Under the pieces are notes generated by a model that was given only the letters and a program-made list of their open reading frames with translations, was not told the origin of the DNA and made no database searches. The translations under genes were made by a program, and so were the position numbers. This document shows positions 15,855-24,793 of a stretch of 24,793 bases of DNA, piece by piece. Source of the DNA: Chara braunii (taxonomy: Eukaryota; Streptophyta; Charophyceae; Charales; Characeae); the NCBI GenBank assembly GCA_003427395.1, contig BFEA01000319.1:503785-528577 (forward strand), in the 5' to 3' direction. Positions within the stretch are counted from its first letter, which is position 1; every line of letters begins with the position of its first letter.

Positions 15855-16173
15855 TGTAGCAGACCTCTGGTTGGCCTGTGAGACCAGCCCCTGAGCCCCT
15901 TGGCCTGTTCTCACAGGCCTGTGTTGTATTCGGGGTAGTCCAGTCTAGGCCGGTACCTCTGTCGGTGCCAGCCAGTCCGGTCCAGTCCAGTCAGTCTGCT
16001 AAGGTATACCCCAACTGTTGTCTGTTTTCTGGATCATTCTACATTCGCACATCTTGGAGTACGTGTGTTGGAGTCTCGCGTGGGAGTTGCGATGTGCCAT
16101 CTCGCTCCCCCTTCATCCTCCATCTCCATCTCTGGCCGAGGCGAAGCACCACACCTGGTGGGTCCGTCCCACT
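15855..16173 (+). repeat. 5' LTR of the chromovirus
   Basis: It starts TGTAGCAGACCTCTGG and ends just before the primer-binding site. It aligns with 23215-23500 along its whole length. Compared with the 3' LTR it has an extra 10 bp (CTGAGCCCCT, near 15892) and an extra stretch of about 20 bp around AAGGTATACCCCAACTG (near 16000). Most substitutions between the LTRs are C/T or G/A. The 3' end does not finish in a clear CA, so the boundary is set by the primer site and the target duplication. Confidence 0.9.
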
Positions 16174-16185
16174 TGGTATCAGAGC
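16174..16185 (+). other. Primer-binding site (initiator Met-tRNA)
   Basis: TGGTATCAGAGC is complementary to the 3' end of initiator methionine tRNA, the usual primer for minus-strand synthesis in plant copia and many gypsy elements. It sits directly after the 5' LTR and fixes the element's orientation. Confidence 0.93.
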
Positions 16186-17995
16186 GGGAACGCTCCCCGC
16201 TCCCACCCGCCAGGGCCACCACATCACACAGCAGGGAAAACAGCAAACACCCGACAGTGGGGTTTTTCGCTGTTTTTTTGTTGTTTCCTCCTGCCACTCC
16301 TCGCTCGATCTACGTTCGACGTCTCGAGGACGAGCTTGCCCAGACCCGGGCCGACCTCGCCCGCTTACGCCTTCAGCCACCCCTACCCTCACAGGTGGCC
16401 ACGCCTTCGAGGGCACCCCCTTCTTCCTCTACTCTTCCTTCCATGTAGGCTCGCTTCCTTCGCCCTGCACCCTATCCAGCCCCATCCTTTCTTCTTCCTA
16501 TTCCCTCGGTTGTTGCGCCTCTTCCACCGCAGCTCCCTCGCAGCCTACCGTTGTTGCCCCCGCCGCCCCCCCATGTGGCCCCGGCGTACAGTCAAATGCG
16601 CCCCTTTCTCCAGGATATGCGCCGACTTACTCAACCGTAGCACAGGGCTCTGCTCCTCAATCCCCTCGCTGCCAAAACGGTGGTGCACCACTCATCCACT
16701 TGACAGACATTGCCTTGTACGGCGGTACGGGGATACGCGTGTCTCGGTGGCTGCAGTCTGCCACCCGCACGCTCCAGCTCATGGACGCCCCACCCGACAC
16801 GTGGGTGACTCACCTTTCCACGCGCCTGTGGGGCGGTCCTTTCGACGCTGGGGAGGATTTTTACGCGCACTCCCTTTGTGAGGGTCGGACCCCGATCTTC
16901 ATGGATTTTCAGGCGTTCCTCAAGGATCGCCTCGGAGCCCGACATGACGTCACTGACGCCTTCGAGCTGTCGTCAGCACACGCTGGTCTGACTCTGGTGG
17001 CGCTGCCGGCCTGGACCGCCACATCCAGGCCTTTCAGGACGCCCGCCTCATTTGTGATGTGACGTTCCTCCCCGAGGCTGCCCTTATCGACCTTTTCTTG
17101 GCCAACCTTCCCCTTGAGTACCACTCCGAAATATGGCGGTACGAGTTCACATCGGCCCTGCAGGCCTATGAGGCCGCCAAAACCCATCAGCGGATGCGGG
17201 CCCGCCTTCACCCCGCTTCCTCCTCCCAGCCTCAGCGTACTGGCTACACCCCCTCCTTTGCTCACGACACTTCCCAGCGCCGCTCCCCTTTCCGCGACCA
17301 CCCCCCACCGTTCCGCGCAGCAGGGCCGCCACTTCTCGCGCCGCTTCAGCGCGCTTGAGTATGGTGAGCAGGATGTTGTTGCCCCGCTATCGCCTGAGGG
17401 TGACCATAGCGACGACCTCGACCTCGGCGAGGCCGTCCACTACCACCTGGAGGACTCTACTCTCCCTATGGTCGAGCACCTCCAACTCATCCTCTCCACC
17501 CTCTCCCGGGCACGCAGCCGCTCTGGTCACGCTGGCGCGTCGTCCCCCGGGGTCCCTCAGTAGGACCTCCCTCAGGGCTTTGTCCCTCCTTGCGGTGTCC
17601 TTTCTGCTGAGGAGCGCGCGGCCATTTTGGGCCGGCGTGGGTGTTTGCGCTGCCGCCAGGACGGTCATACGTCCTCGCGGTGCCCTTACACCGCTGCGCT
17701 CGACCACCACTACGCTGAGCTCTCTCGCCAGAGTCGTGCTCAGTTCCCCCCCGGCACCTCGCATCCCCGCAGTGCCTCCTAACCACGGTGTAGTGTACAC
17801 CTGCACCCTCCTCAGTAGTTGGCTTCCCGACATCTCCGTCACGGTTCGCTCCTCTCACTACTGGAGCTGAGGTATCGCAGGACCCGACAGAGTGTATTCA
17901 ACCCTCTGTCACAGTACCGTTTGCACCTCCGCAGACCACCGTCTCCCCTCCTACCCCACCACGACTACCGACGCGTTGAGCCATTCGCTCAGCCC
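16186..17995 (+). pseudogene. gag: gag region (capsid and zinc knuckle), frameshifted
   Basis: Fragments of Gag are readable in three frames. A short coiled-coil segment (RRLEDELAQTRADLARLRL) ends near 16370. A capsid-like stretch runs about 16690-16985 (FxGxx-type segment GTGIRVSRWLQSATRTLQL, then TWVTHLSTRLWG). It continues in another frame from about 17005 (AALIDLFLANLPLEY). A CX2CX4HX4C zinc knuckle lies at 17642-17683 (CLRCRQDGHTSSRC), which binds the RNA genome in the family. Frame changes are needed near 16450-16680, 17000 and 17310, and a TAG stands at 17561. No convincing initiator ATG is preserved after the primer site. The product would be non-functional. Confidence 0.82.
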
Positions 17996-17997
17996 GT

Positions 17998-18459
17998 TGC
18001 AGCGAGCAGCTTGCGACTCGCGAGGACATTGTGTCCTCTCTTCTGGACTTGAGCATGCTCCAGGCTCGTCAGGAGTAACTCACTCTCCATGTCGCTGTAC
18101 TACGTCGCCTTCTCACCATCCTATCTGACCCTGATCGCACCCACCCGATCATTCTAGTACGACTGGGAGCCTCAACAAGGGTGTACCCAGCGCTGTGGGA
18201 TTCCGGTTCTCAGGGCGACTTCATTCACCCATATGTGGTGAAAGAAGCCCGCTTACCCACGACAGGGTCTCCGACTCTCATCTTCGTCGCCCTAGGGGAT
18301 GACAAGACCCACTGCTTCGCCGATCAGACGGTCACTGACCTCCCTTTCTTCCTTACTCTCGAGCCGACTGATCGTCCCTCGACTTCTCGTCATCACCGCT
18401 CCTCTTCACATTTCGATGTGATGGAGACAGGGTACGGTTTCATTCTCGGTACTCCGTGA
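17998..18459 (+). pseudogene. Retropepsin-type aspartic protease region
   Basis: The active-site triad is DSG at 18199-18207, in LWDSGSQGDFIHPYVV. Further on, GYGFILGTP matches the conserved ILG element that precedes the flap partner region in this family. The enzyme cleaves Gag-Pol and works as a dimer in the particle. The frame is open from 18079. An in-frame TAA stands at 18076, and a TGA at 18457 replaces what should be the Trp after GTP. It continues in the same frame into reverse transcriptase. Confidence 0.85.
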
Positions 18460-18905
18460 TCTCGTCGGTGTCGCAGCACCGAGGCCGATTGGGCGACCAA
18501 CACTCTCATTCTCAAAACGAAGTGTGAACAGACGTATCACGTACCTTTCATAGGTACCACTGCGACACCACGCCCCGATCCTCCTCCCCCTGAGCCTTCC
18601 GTGCCCGCACCATCTCCTACTATCACCGTCACCTCGCCTCGGCAGTTCGCTCACTTCATCCGACAGGACGACGTCACCTTCTTTACGGTGAACGTTACGG
18701 ACCTCTTGCACTGTGATCCACCCTGTCCCGACGTCGAGCTTATCTTCCTGGAGCCAAATCCTCCTTCTATCTCCATGACTCTCATCTCTACTTCCCTTCC
18801 CCCACCGTTCGTCGAGTCCACCCCGCCGTCGTGGGTTGACGCTGACGCTGAGGAACTCGCATGCTATACGGCCGACCTGGAGCCCACAGTTCATGACCTC
18901 ATTTG
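18460..18905 (+). pseudogene. pol: Protease-RT linker of pol
   Basis: This is the same frame as the protease and RT, with Pro/Ser/Thr-rich segments around 18580-18630 and 18760-18830, and an acidic stretch just before the RT. It ends at a TGA (18903-18905) whose context (DLI-stop-EYHDVFP) shows that the protein once ran through. CGA to TGA is the simplest cause. Such linkers are common upstream of RT in chromoviruses. Confidence 0.75.
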
Positions 18906-19587
18906 AGAGTACCACGACGTGTTCCCATCGTCGTTCTCGTACGCCGACATCCCACTGATGCGCGAAGTCGAGCATTCTATCAATCTCGTGCCTGACTATC
19001 GTGTTCACCACCAGACACCCTACAAACTCCCGATCCCCGAGGCCACCGAACTCAAGCGTCAGCTTGAGGAGCTCCTGAGACTGGGTCTCATTAAACCAAG
19101 CAAATCTCCGTGGGGAGCACCCGTCCTCTTTGCTCGCAAAGCGGATGAAACTCTCCGTCTCTGCATCGACTATCACAGTCTCAACCGCTACACGGTTAAG
19201 AACAACTTCCCCATGCCTCGTTCCGATGAGTTGTTCGACCGCCTAGCAGGCAACCGATTCTTTACGAAGGTTGATCTTCATAGCGGTTACCATCAGATCC
19301 GCGTCGCTGCAGCGGACCAGCCGAAGACAGCGCTCCGATCGCGCTTCGGCCACTACGAGTTTACAATGATGCCATTCGGCCTCACCAACGCACCCGCTAC
19401 CTTCCAGAGGGCGATGAACGATATCTTCAGGGACATCCTGGAGCAGTACGTTCTCATCTGCCTCGACGATGTCATGATCTACAGTCGTACCCTTGAGGAG
19501 CATCCCAGACACCTCCGTGACGTCCTTAATCGCTTGCACAGACATAGCTTCTACGCCAAGCTGAGCAAGTGTCGCTTTGCCCAGCAC
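18906..19587 (+). pseudogene. pol: Reverse transcriptase domain
   Basis: This is a classic Ty3/gypsy RT: VPDYRVHHQTPYKLP, then RLCIDYHSLNRYTVKNNFPMP, FFTKVDLHSGYHQIRV (first catalytic Asp), and FEFxxMPFGLTNAPATFQ as YEFTMMPFGLTNAPATFQ. The YxDD box reads CLDD at 19459-19470, so the aromatic residue before the catalytic pair has become Cys. The frame is intact for 227 codons until a TAA at 19588, which interrupts the conserved VNFLGHYVS segment. It copies element RNA into DNA in virus-like particles. Confidence 0.95.
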
Positions 19588-19590
19588 TAA

Positions 19591-20567
19591 GTGAATTTCT
19601 TAGGACACTACGTGTCTGACCAGGGTCTCCACATGGACGACGCGAAGATCACTGCTATTGCAGAGTGGCCCGTTCCCATGTCCGCCAAGCAGCTTCGCAG
19701 CTTCCCAGGCCTCACTAGCTACTATAGTAATTTCATCCAGGGATACGCTAGGTATTCCTACGTTCTTACCTCCACCCTTGGACACCCCTCCACGAGGACG
19801 CCTTCCGCGCCCTCAAGAAGGCGGTGACATGTGCACCGGTTCTTCACCTACCCGATTTTGATCACTCTTTTATCCTTACCACCAATGCGTCAGACTTTGT
19901 TGAAGGAGCAGTGCTTTCTCATATTTTCCACTCCTCTCCTGATTCCTCTCATCCTCGTATCCCTCGCTTCCCACCCCCTACCCCTACCACTGCCTCCCGC
20001 CTGACGCCTACTCGTCTAGCTACTGACGAGCCTTCTATTGACTATTCTCCTACCATCGTCGAGGACGGCATTGTCGAGTCTCACTCAAATGACTGTCTGA
20101 TAACCTTCTACTCCGGTCAGCTTCTCCCCGCCGAGATAAACTACACTGCTGATGAACGTGAGGTTCTCGCAATAGTTTATGTCGCTCGACACTAGCGTCA
20201 CTACCTGCACGGGGCACCATTCACAGTGCGCACGGACAACTCTGTTGTCCAGGCTTTTCTGACAAAACCGAAGCTCACTCCTCGACAGGCTCGCTGGTGG
20301 CGCGACCTATCCGAGTTTAGTTTCACCACTGAGCTCATCAAGGGTGAGACTAATCGGGTCGCAGATGCTTTATCCCGGCGCCCTGACCACGATCAGGAGC
20401 AGATCCAACTCGCTTTCATCTCGGTCACCACCGTCCGCCACTCAGTGATCGACGAGTTTCGCACTCAGTACCGCCACTGCCCCGACTATCGCGACATCCA
20501 TGCAACCCTTCGGAGTGGCAAGACCATCCCGAACTACTCTCTCGGGGACAACGGTCTTGTGTACTGA
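19591..20567 (+). pseudogene. pol: RT connection and RNase H domain, frameshifted
   Basis: The RT thumb/connection (NFLGHYVSDQGLHMDDAKI, LRSFPGLTSYYSNFI) is in the RT frame to about 19785. A one-base change then moves the frame (EDAFRALKKAVTCAPVL). RNase H follows: the first catalytic position reads TNASDF, with Asn (19884-19886) where Asp is expected. The glutamate (ADEREVLAI), the second Asp (RTDN) and the last Asp (ADALSR) are present. Between LSHIF and ITFYSGQLLPAE lies an unusual Pro/Ser/Thr-rich insert of about 50 residues. A TAG at 20193 replaces a Trp-like position and a TGA stands at 20565. Confidence 0.9.
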
Positions 20568-21467
20568 CACGGTTCATATGGCATCAGAGAGCCCCATATT
20601 TGCGTTCCCTCCACTGGACAGCTATGTGTCCGGGCAGTAGCAGAGTTCCATGACCAGGCAACCGCCGGTCATATGGGCTTCCACAAGACGTTGGCTCGTG
20701 TGAGCCGCCTGTACGTCTGGCCGAAGCGCAAGGACTTTGTGAAGGACTACGTCGCAGAGTGTCCCACGTGTCAGGAGGTGAACAATGCGAATCACTTGCC
20801 TTATGGTTTGATCCAGCCTCTTCCTATCCCTGAGGGTCGTTGGCAGTCCATCTTGATGGACTTTATCGGTCCTCTTCGCCCTCCGACCCCCCGCAGTCAT
20901 GATGCTATCCTGGTCGTCATCGACTGCTTCATGAAGCGTGCACACTTTGTTCCGTGCCGCTATGCCATCAGTGCACGTGAGCTCGCCGACATCGTGTTTG
21001 ACCGAGTCGTACGTGACCACGACTTACCTCTGAGCATCATATCTGACCGTGACCCGCGCTTTACCAATCGGTTATGGCGACGGCTCCACAAGGTTTACAG
21101 CACCCACCTCCACTTCTCCTCGTCTTACCATCCCCAGACTAATTGTCAGACCGAGGTCACAAACATGACTCTCAGAGATATTCTCCGAAAGATTATTCGT
21201 GACGACCAGCAGTGGGATCTCCATCTTGCCTACGCGGAGATAGCCTACAACCACGACGTCTCGCTAGCCACGGGGATGTCGCCTTACTATGGCGACCTTG
21301 GCTATCACCCTCGTGTTCCCGCGGACTTCCTTCGACCGTCACAGATGCACCCCGACACGACTTGTCCCACGCTGGATGATTGGGTTGCACACATGACGTC
21401 GATCATGAAGACCGCACATGAGCACATAGCCTCTTCCCAGACTCGCATGGCAGCACATGCGAGCTGA
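20568..21467 (+). pseudogene. pol: Integrase, zinc finger and DD35E core
   Basis: The HHCC zinc finger is visible (AEFHDQATAGHMG ... AECPTCQ). The catalytic triad is Asp at 20859-20861 (LMDFIGPL), Asp at 21045-21047 (IISDRDPRF) and Glu at 21153-21155 (CQTEV), with exactly 35 residues between the last two. The core frame is open for 264 codons (20673-21464) and ends at a TGA (21465) inside HAS-stop-SRMDHPFKVGD, again a likely CGA to TGA change. This enzyme inserts the DNA copy into the host genome. Confidence 0.94.
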
Positions 21468-22019
21468 TCGAGGATGGATCATCCATTCAAAGTCGGTGAT
21501 GATGTGTTTATCGACGCCTGCCACTTACAGCTCGAAGCAGACACGCTTCGCAAGTTTCGGCGTCGCTTCTTTGACCCATGCCGCATTCTCCAGGTCGTCG
21601 GTTCTGATATGGCTTCTAGCCCGGTCAGGTTCTGTGTGAAGCTGCCCGACTATCTACGCCGGGCTCGTGTGCACGATGTGTACCACATCTCGTTACTGCA
21701 TCCTTACCGTAGACCTTCTGAGCGTTTCGCCGGACGACCATACGAGCGCCCTCCACCCATCATGGTGGACAGCCACGAGGAGTTCGTCGTTTCAGACATC
21801 ATTGGTCGTCGAGTCACTGATGACAACCCTCCTCACGTCGAGTATCTCGTACGTTGGAAGGGTTACCCTGATGAGGAGGCTACTTGGGAACCCCTCGAGC
21901 CCATGCAGCACGCTCGCATGTTGGTGCGTGCCTATGACTGTGCTCGTCGTGCTGGGTTGACTGCTCCTCCTCAACCCACTTACCCTCCTCCGTCTCCCTC
22001 GGTTGAGGAGACCGCTTAA
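21468..22019 (+). pseudogene. pol: Integrase C-terminal domain and chromodomain
   Basis: In the same frame as the integrase, the GPY/F-like C-terminal region (FKVGDDVFIDACHLQ, FFDPCRILQVVG, VHDVYHISLLHPY) is followed by a chromodomain at about 21780-21950: EEFVVSDIIGRR, VEYLVRWKGYPDEEATWEP. The aromatic and acidic positions of methyl-lysine-binding chromodomains (Tyr, Trp, Trp) are present. The TAA at 22017 may not be the natural end: an adjacent frame continues for about 33 codons to a TGA at 22117-22119. Confidence 0.94.
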
Positions 22020-23214
22020 AGTCGAGCCTGCTCCATCTGAGGCAGACCTTCAGCAGCAGCCGGATGCTTCTGAGCGTCCACAACGCACTCATCGTCGTCC
22101 TGCTCGATACGACGATTGACTCTGACTTATCTTCCCACGTCTTTGACTTCTCAGTACTCCATCCACTCCAGTTTTGCCACTTCAACTCGTCGACGTTGTG
22201 GCTCTTCCTCGACTGCATTCCAGACTTCTCATCATGGACGTCATCGGCAGCTTCATGGACTTCATCACAATCAGCTTTGCCAACTTCAGATGTCATCACT
22301 CTCTTTCCACTTTACCCTGAACAGTACCCTGGTTGTGTCGCATAATGGTCTCCCTTCACCAGGTTCCTCTGAGTTGGGCTCTCCCTTGGTATACGCATAG
22401 GCATCGGGGTCATAGCGTTGCCTTAGCTTCCCAGCTTACGGATCTAGCTCCGACTTCCCTCACCTTAGGAGTCATTTGCATGATTCTCTTACCCATCACT
22501 CTTCTACCCTCTGCCGGCCCTCACGCCCTAGTTAGGCAGCCTTGCATGCTTCATCTAGGTGCGCCCAGTATACCAGGCTTCCTTGTTCCCTTGCATGGTC
22601 GACCCTCCATAGCGGTCACCCCTTTGGTCGAGCATTACCCGCCCTGATGGTCTATTTGCTAGGGTCATTGGTTTTGTTCGCTCCCAGTTCCCTACCCTCA
22701 TTGAGCCTGATGACACGTGTCTCCCTGTCATTTTGTGTGGATGCCCTTAGGAGTTATCGACCCCTAGGCTACATTCGCCACCCTCAGAGACCATCCTACC
22801 CTTTGGTTTGCGACACACTCCTCCTGTGACATATGGTTGTCTTGTTGTTGTTGTTGCTATCAGTCTAACATTTCTAGGATTTAGTTATTTTTGCTTTTGC
22901 TGTTCTTCGGACTTATACACTAGTCAGTTGTTTCCAGACTAAGGCTACCGTCTCCAACATTCTAGGGTTTAGTTGTCTTTACTTTCTGCTTTCCTAGGAC
23001 ATGTATGCTAGTTAGCTGCTTCTGCTTTCACTTAGGCTGTTAGTTGCTACATTGTTGTTTTCGTGACATTTTCTATCCTAGGTTGCATCGCATGGACTCA
23101 GCATGGAGCTTGCTCCGCATCCTAGACTACTCGGTTTTTTTTTTTCTTGGTAGAGTTCCGCTTCTTGGCGGAAGCGTGCTTGTATCTAGGCGATCCATCA
23201 CAGGCCGAGGATCG
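22020..23214 (+). other. Long 3' untranslated region of the retrotransposon
   Basis: About 1.1 kb separates the end of pol from the 3' LTR. It is pyrimidine-rich and has no domain-bearing frame. Part near 22867-23040 consists of two diverged units of about 89 bp (each starting AACATT(T)CTAGG and containing TTTAGTT). No clean polypurine tract lies directly before the 3' LTR. The bases there are AGGCCGAGGATCG. Confidence 0.7.
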
Positions 23215-23500
23215 TGTAGCGGACCTCTGGTTGGCCTGTGAGACCAGCCCCTTGGCCTGTTCTCACAGGCCTGTATTGTATTCAGGGTAGTTCAGTCTAG
23301 GCCGGTACCTCTGTCGGTACCAGCCAGTCCAGTCCAATCCAGTTAGTCCGCTGTTTTACGGATCATTCTACATTCGCACATTTTGGAGTACGTGCGTTGG
23401 AGTCTCGAGTGGGAGTTGCGTTGTGCCTTCTCGCTCCCCCTTCATCCTCCATCTCCATCTCTGTCCCAGGCAGAGCACCACACTTGGTGGGTCAGCCACC
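23215..23500 (+). repeat. 3' LTR of the chromovirus
   Basis: It starts TGTAGCGGACCTCTGG and ends at TCAGCCACC, immediately before the target-site duplication GTCAA. It is about 30 bp shorter than the 5' LTR because it lacks the two segments noted there. Confidence 0.9.
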
Positions 23501-23505
23501 GTCAA

Positions 23506-24240
23506 AGTGGTTTTTTCATTCGTCCCTAATCACGGTGCATTGTGCAAGGGTCAAGAATGAATCATACACAAGCTTTCCTCATCATCATTATCATTATCAA
23601 AGTACGAAAAAGAGAAAACAACATGGAGCTTCTAAAAAAAAAAAAAAAAAAAAGAGTTAATCTAACATGGATAGGCACAGTTGAGTTTAATCCGCCAACT
23701 TATCCATTACCAGACTAACCTGAACACAACGTACCCGCATTATGAATGTATACAAGCTACCTTTATGGCCTGATACATTCGTAATAGGGGTATGTTGCGT
23801 TCGCTAGAAGATGGGTAGCTGACGTCACCATATATCGTGATATCCAATCAGTTATTTTCACCCTCCCGGATTATATATAAAAAAAAAAACCACGACGAAG
23901 AGGACGAGTACATTCCGTAGTACTAGATCGGTAAGCAAAAAACCAATAAAGAGCAAATCCCGGATGACTACATTGGTAAGAAAAAAATAACGAGCCGATA
24001 AGAAAGAGTTCGCTCGATCCCTCTGCCGGGAAAACAAACAAACCAAGAGTGGAGGGGGAAGGGGAGAGGAGGAAAGTACGACGATTCGCCACATCATCAA
24101 GACTTATGAATGGAAAAACGAAAAAGTAGTGATTTGAAGAAACCCTGTCATGTTCAATCATCTAATCGTAAGCAACTGGATAACCCATTTTGATTATGGA
24201 CTAGTTCTATCATTATTATCTATAACCAGAATCATTTATT
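23506..24240. other. Flanking sequence, no gene seen
   Basis: This is unique, rather AT-rich sequence. An A run occupies 23634-23653. A TATATATAAAA word lies at about 23872-23882, just after a TGACGTCA-like word (TGACGTCAC, 23820), which could form a promoter, but no gene follows on either strand. Minus-strand frames 23858-24161 show no domain. Confidence 0.35.
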
Positions 24241-24245
24241 AAGTA

Positions 24246-24440
24246 TTTTCATCATCATCATCGTCACCATAATCCATCATCCAGATCATAATCATCAATA
24301 ATCATAATCATCATCTGTCGTGATCATGTATTATGTATTGTCATCATCATCACGTATTATCTTCATCATTATCATCATCATCATCATTATCTACCCAACG
24401 ACCATCATCATCATCGTCATCTTCATCGTTCACCACCATT
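24246..24440. repeat. CAT/ATC microsatellite, interrupted
   Basis: ATCATC triplets with frequent AAT, CGT and TAT interruptions cover this range. It is more decayed than the array at 6004-6538. Poly-Ile and poly-Asp translations are artefacts. Confidence 0.9.
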
Positions 24441-24442
24441 AC

Positions 24443-24793
24443 TCGAGTCGGTTGTCGAAGTCCCGTCGTACACGCCACGTAGCAGAACGTCCGCATGGAC
24501 TCAAAAACCGTCACATGGCAGAAGGTCCGCATGGACTCAAAAAAACGACAGACCTTGGACCGAAGAAGAAGAAAAAGAAGAAGAAGGAAAAAAAAAAAAA
24601 AAAAATCTTATTATTCTCAAGTACGATGGAGAAGTGACATTTTTTTAGCCATTGGCCGACTCGGCCATCGAACATTCCCGCCGTACCCGCCACGTGGCAG
24701 AAGGTCCGCATGGACTCAGAATCCAACAGACCTTGGACCGAAGAAGAAGAAGAAGAAGAAAAAGAAGAAGAAAAAGAAGAAGAAGAAAAAAAA
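24443..24793 (+). repeat. Family C tandem array (about 215-bp unit), cut by window end
   Basis: One unit starts at 24462 (CCCGTCGTACACGCCACGTA) and the next at 24677 (CCCGCCGTACCCGCCACGTG). The end of an earlier unit lies at 24443-24461. Each unit has CACGTGGCAG (or a one- or two-base variant), GGTCCGCATGGACTC, CAGACCTTGGACCGAAGAAG and a purine tract. Then come ATGGAGAAGTGACATTTTTT and a GCCATTGGCCGACTCGGCC stretch. In the first unit the GGTCCGCATGGACTC part is itself duplicated (about 24489-24540). The array continues past the window. Confidence 0.87.

Larger units (their letters stand above)
15855..23500 (+). mobile_element. Ty3/gypsy LTR retrotransposon (chromovirus), complete but inactivated
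   Basis: The 7.6-kb element has two LTRs, a Met-tRNA primer site, gag with zinc knuckle, protease, reverse transcriptase, RNase H, DD35E integrase and a C-terminal chromodomain, in the order that defines Ty3/gypsy chromoviruses. A perfect 5-bp duplication GTCAA flanks it (15850-15854 and 23501-23505). The LTRs differ at roughly 8% of aligned positions plus two indels, so the insertion is not recent. At least eight stops and several frameshifts interrupt gag-pol, so it cannot move on its own. Chromodomains of this clade bind histone marks and steer integration toward particular chromatin. This is family knowledge, not visible here. Confidence 0.96.

Noticed and set aside
15878-17062. A 394-codon open frame starting inside the 5' LTR
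   Set aside because: It begins within the LTR, crosses the primer-binding site and only its last third is Gag-like. It is a chance fusion of frames in GC-rich sequence, not a gene start.
18406-19176. 256-codon minus-strand open frame
   Set aside because: It is the antisense shadow of the protease-RT region, whose plus-strand frame has clear RT motifs.

Overview
This is a repeat-rich piece of nuclear DNA from a eukaryote, most likely of the green lineage. The best evidence is two fragments of U6 snRNA whose variable parts follow the plant type rather than the animal type (the 5' stem-loop near 2476-2500 and the 3' stretch ending in AAATCGAG near 8921). A Ty3/gypsy chromovirus primed by initiator Met-tRNA and a Myb/SANT (trihelix-like) DNA-binding protein fit this. 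From memory of similar protein families, a charophyte alga such as Chara braunii is my first guess, but nothing in the window proves it.

Layout. 1-4000: a graveyard of short interspersed elements. These are two copies of a tRNA-headed SINE on the minus strand, two further tRNA-like heads, the 5' half of a U6 snRNA fused to unrelated sequence, and several copies of a second short family (here family B, head GGGAYGCYGGACCC, A-rich tail). 4000-5240: no recognisable gene, with one very G-rich tract. 5245-5475: a 111-bp tandem duplication full of palindromes. 5990-6540 and 7710-7820: CAT-type microsatellites. 7255-8300: a 430-bp block present twice. 8324-9001: two more family B copies and a tRNA/U6 chimera with an internal 56-bp duplication. 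9110-9890: diverged repeat body and two minisatellites (12-bp and 35-bp units).

10785-12877: the one convincing protein gene, a Myb/SANT-like DNA-binding protein. Its last exon is interrupted by a 340-bp near-perfect palindrome (152-bp arms, 36-nt A-rich loop) flanked by a 4-bp direct repeat AACA. The reading frame resumes cleanly beyond it. 13121-13669: a 58-bp tandem repeat and a GA microsatellite containing a 190-N assembly gap. 13686-14072: a second coding remnant with an acidic C-terminus and two in-frame TAG codons.

14100-15850: no recognised gene apart from a CA microsatellite and a third repeat family (family C, with a CCACGTGGCAG motif and GAA-rich tract). 15855-23500: a complete but dead Ty3/gypsy chromovirus with two LTRs, a GTCAA target-site duplication, a Met-tRNA primer site, and gag, protease, reverse transcriptase, RNase H, integrase and chromodomain in the expected order. 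It is broken by at least eight stop codons and several frameshifts. 23506-24793: AT-rich sequence, CAT repeats and tandem family C copies running off the end.

The genes do not form a pathway. The window is best read as one host or transposon-derived DNA-binding gene embedded in layered mobile elements. The most interesting material is the palindromic insertion in that gene and the mosaic of RNA polymerase III-derived modules.
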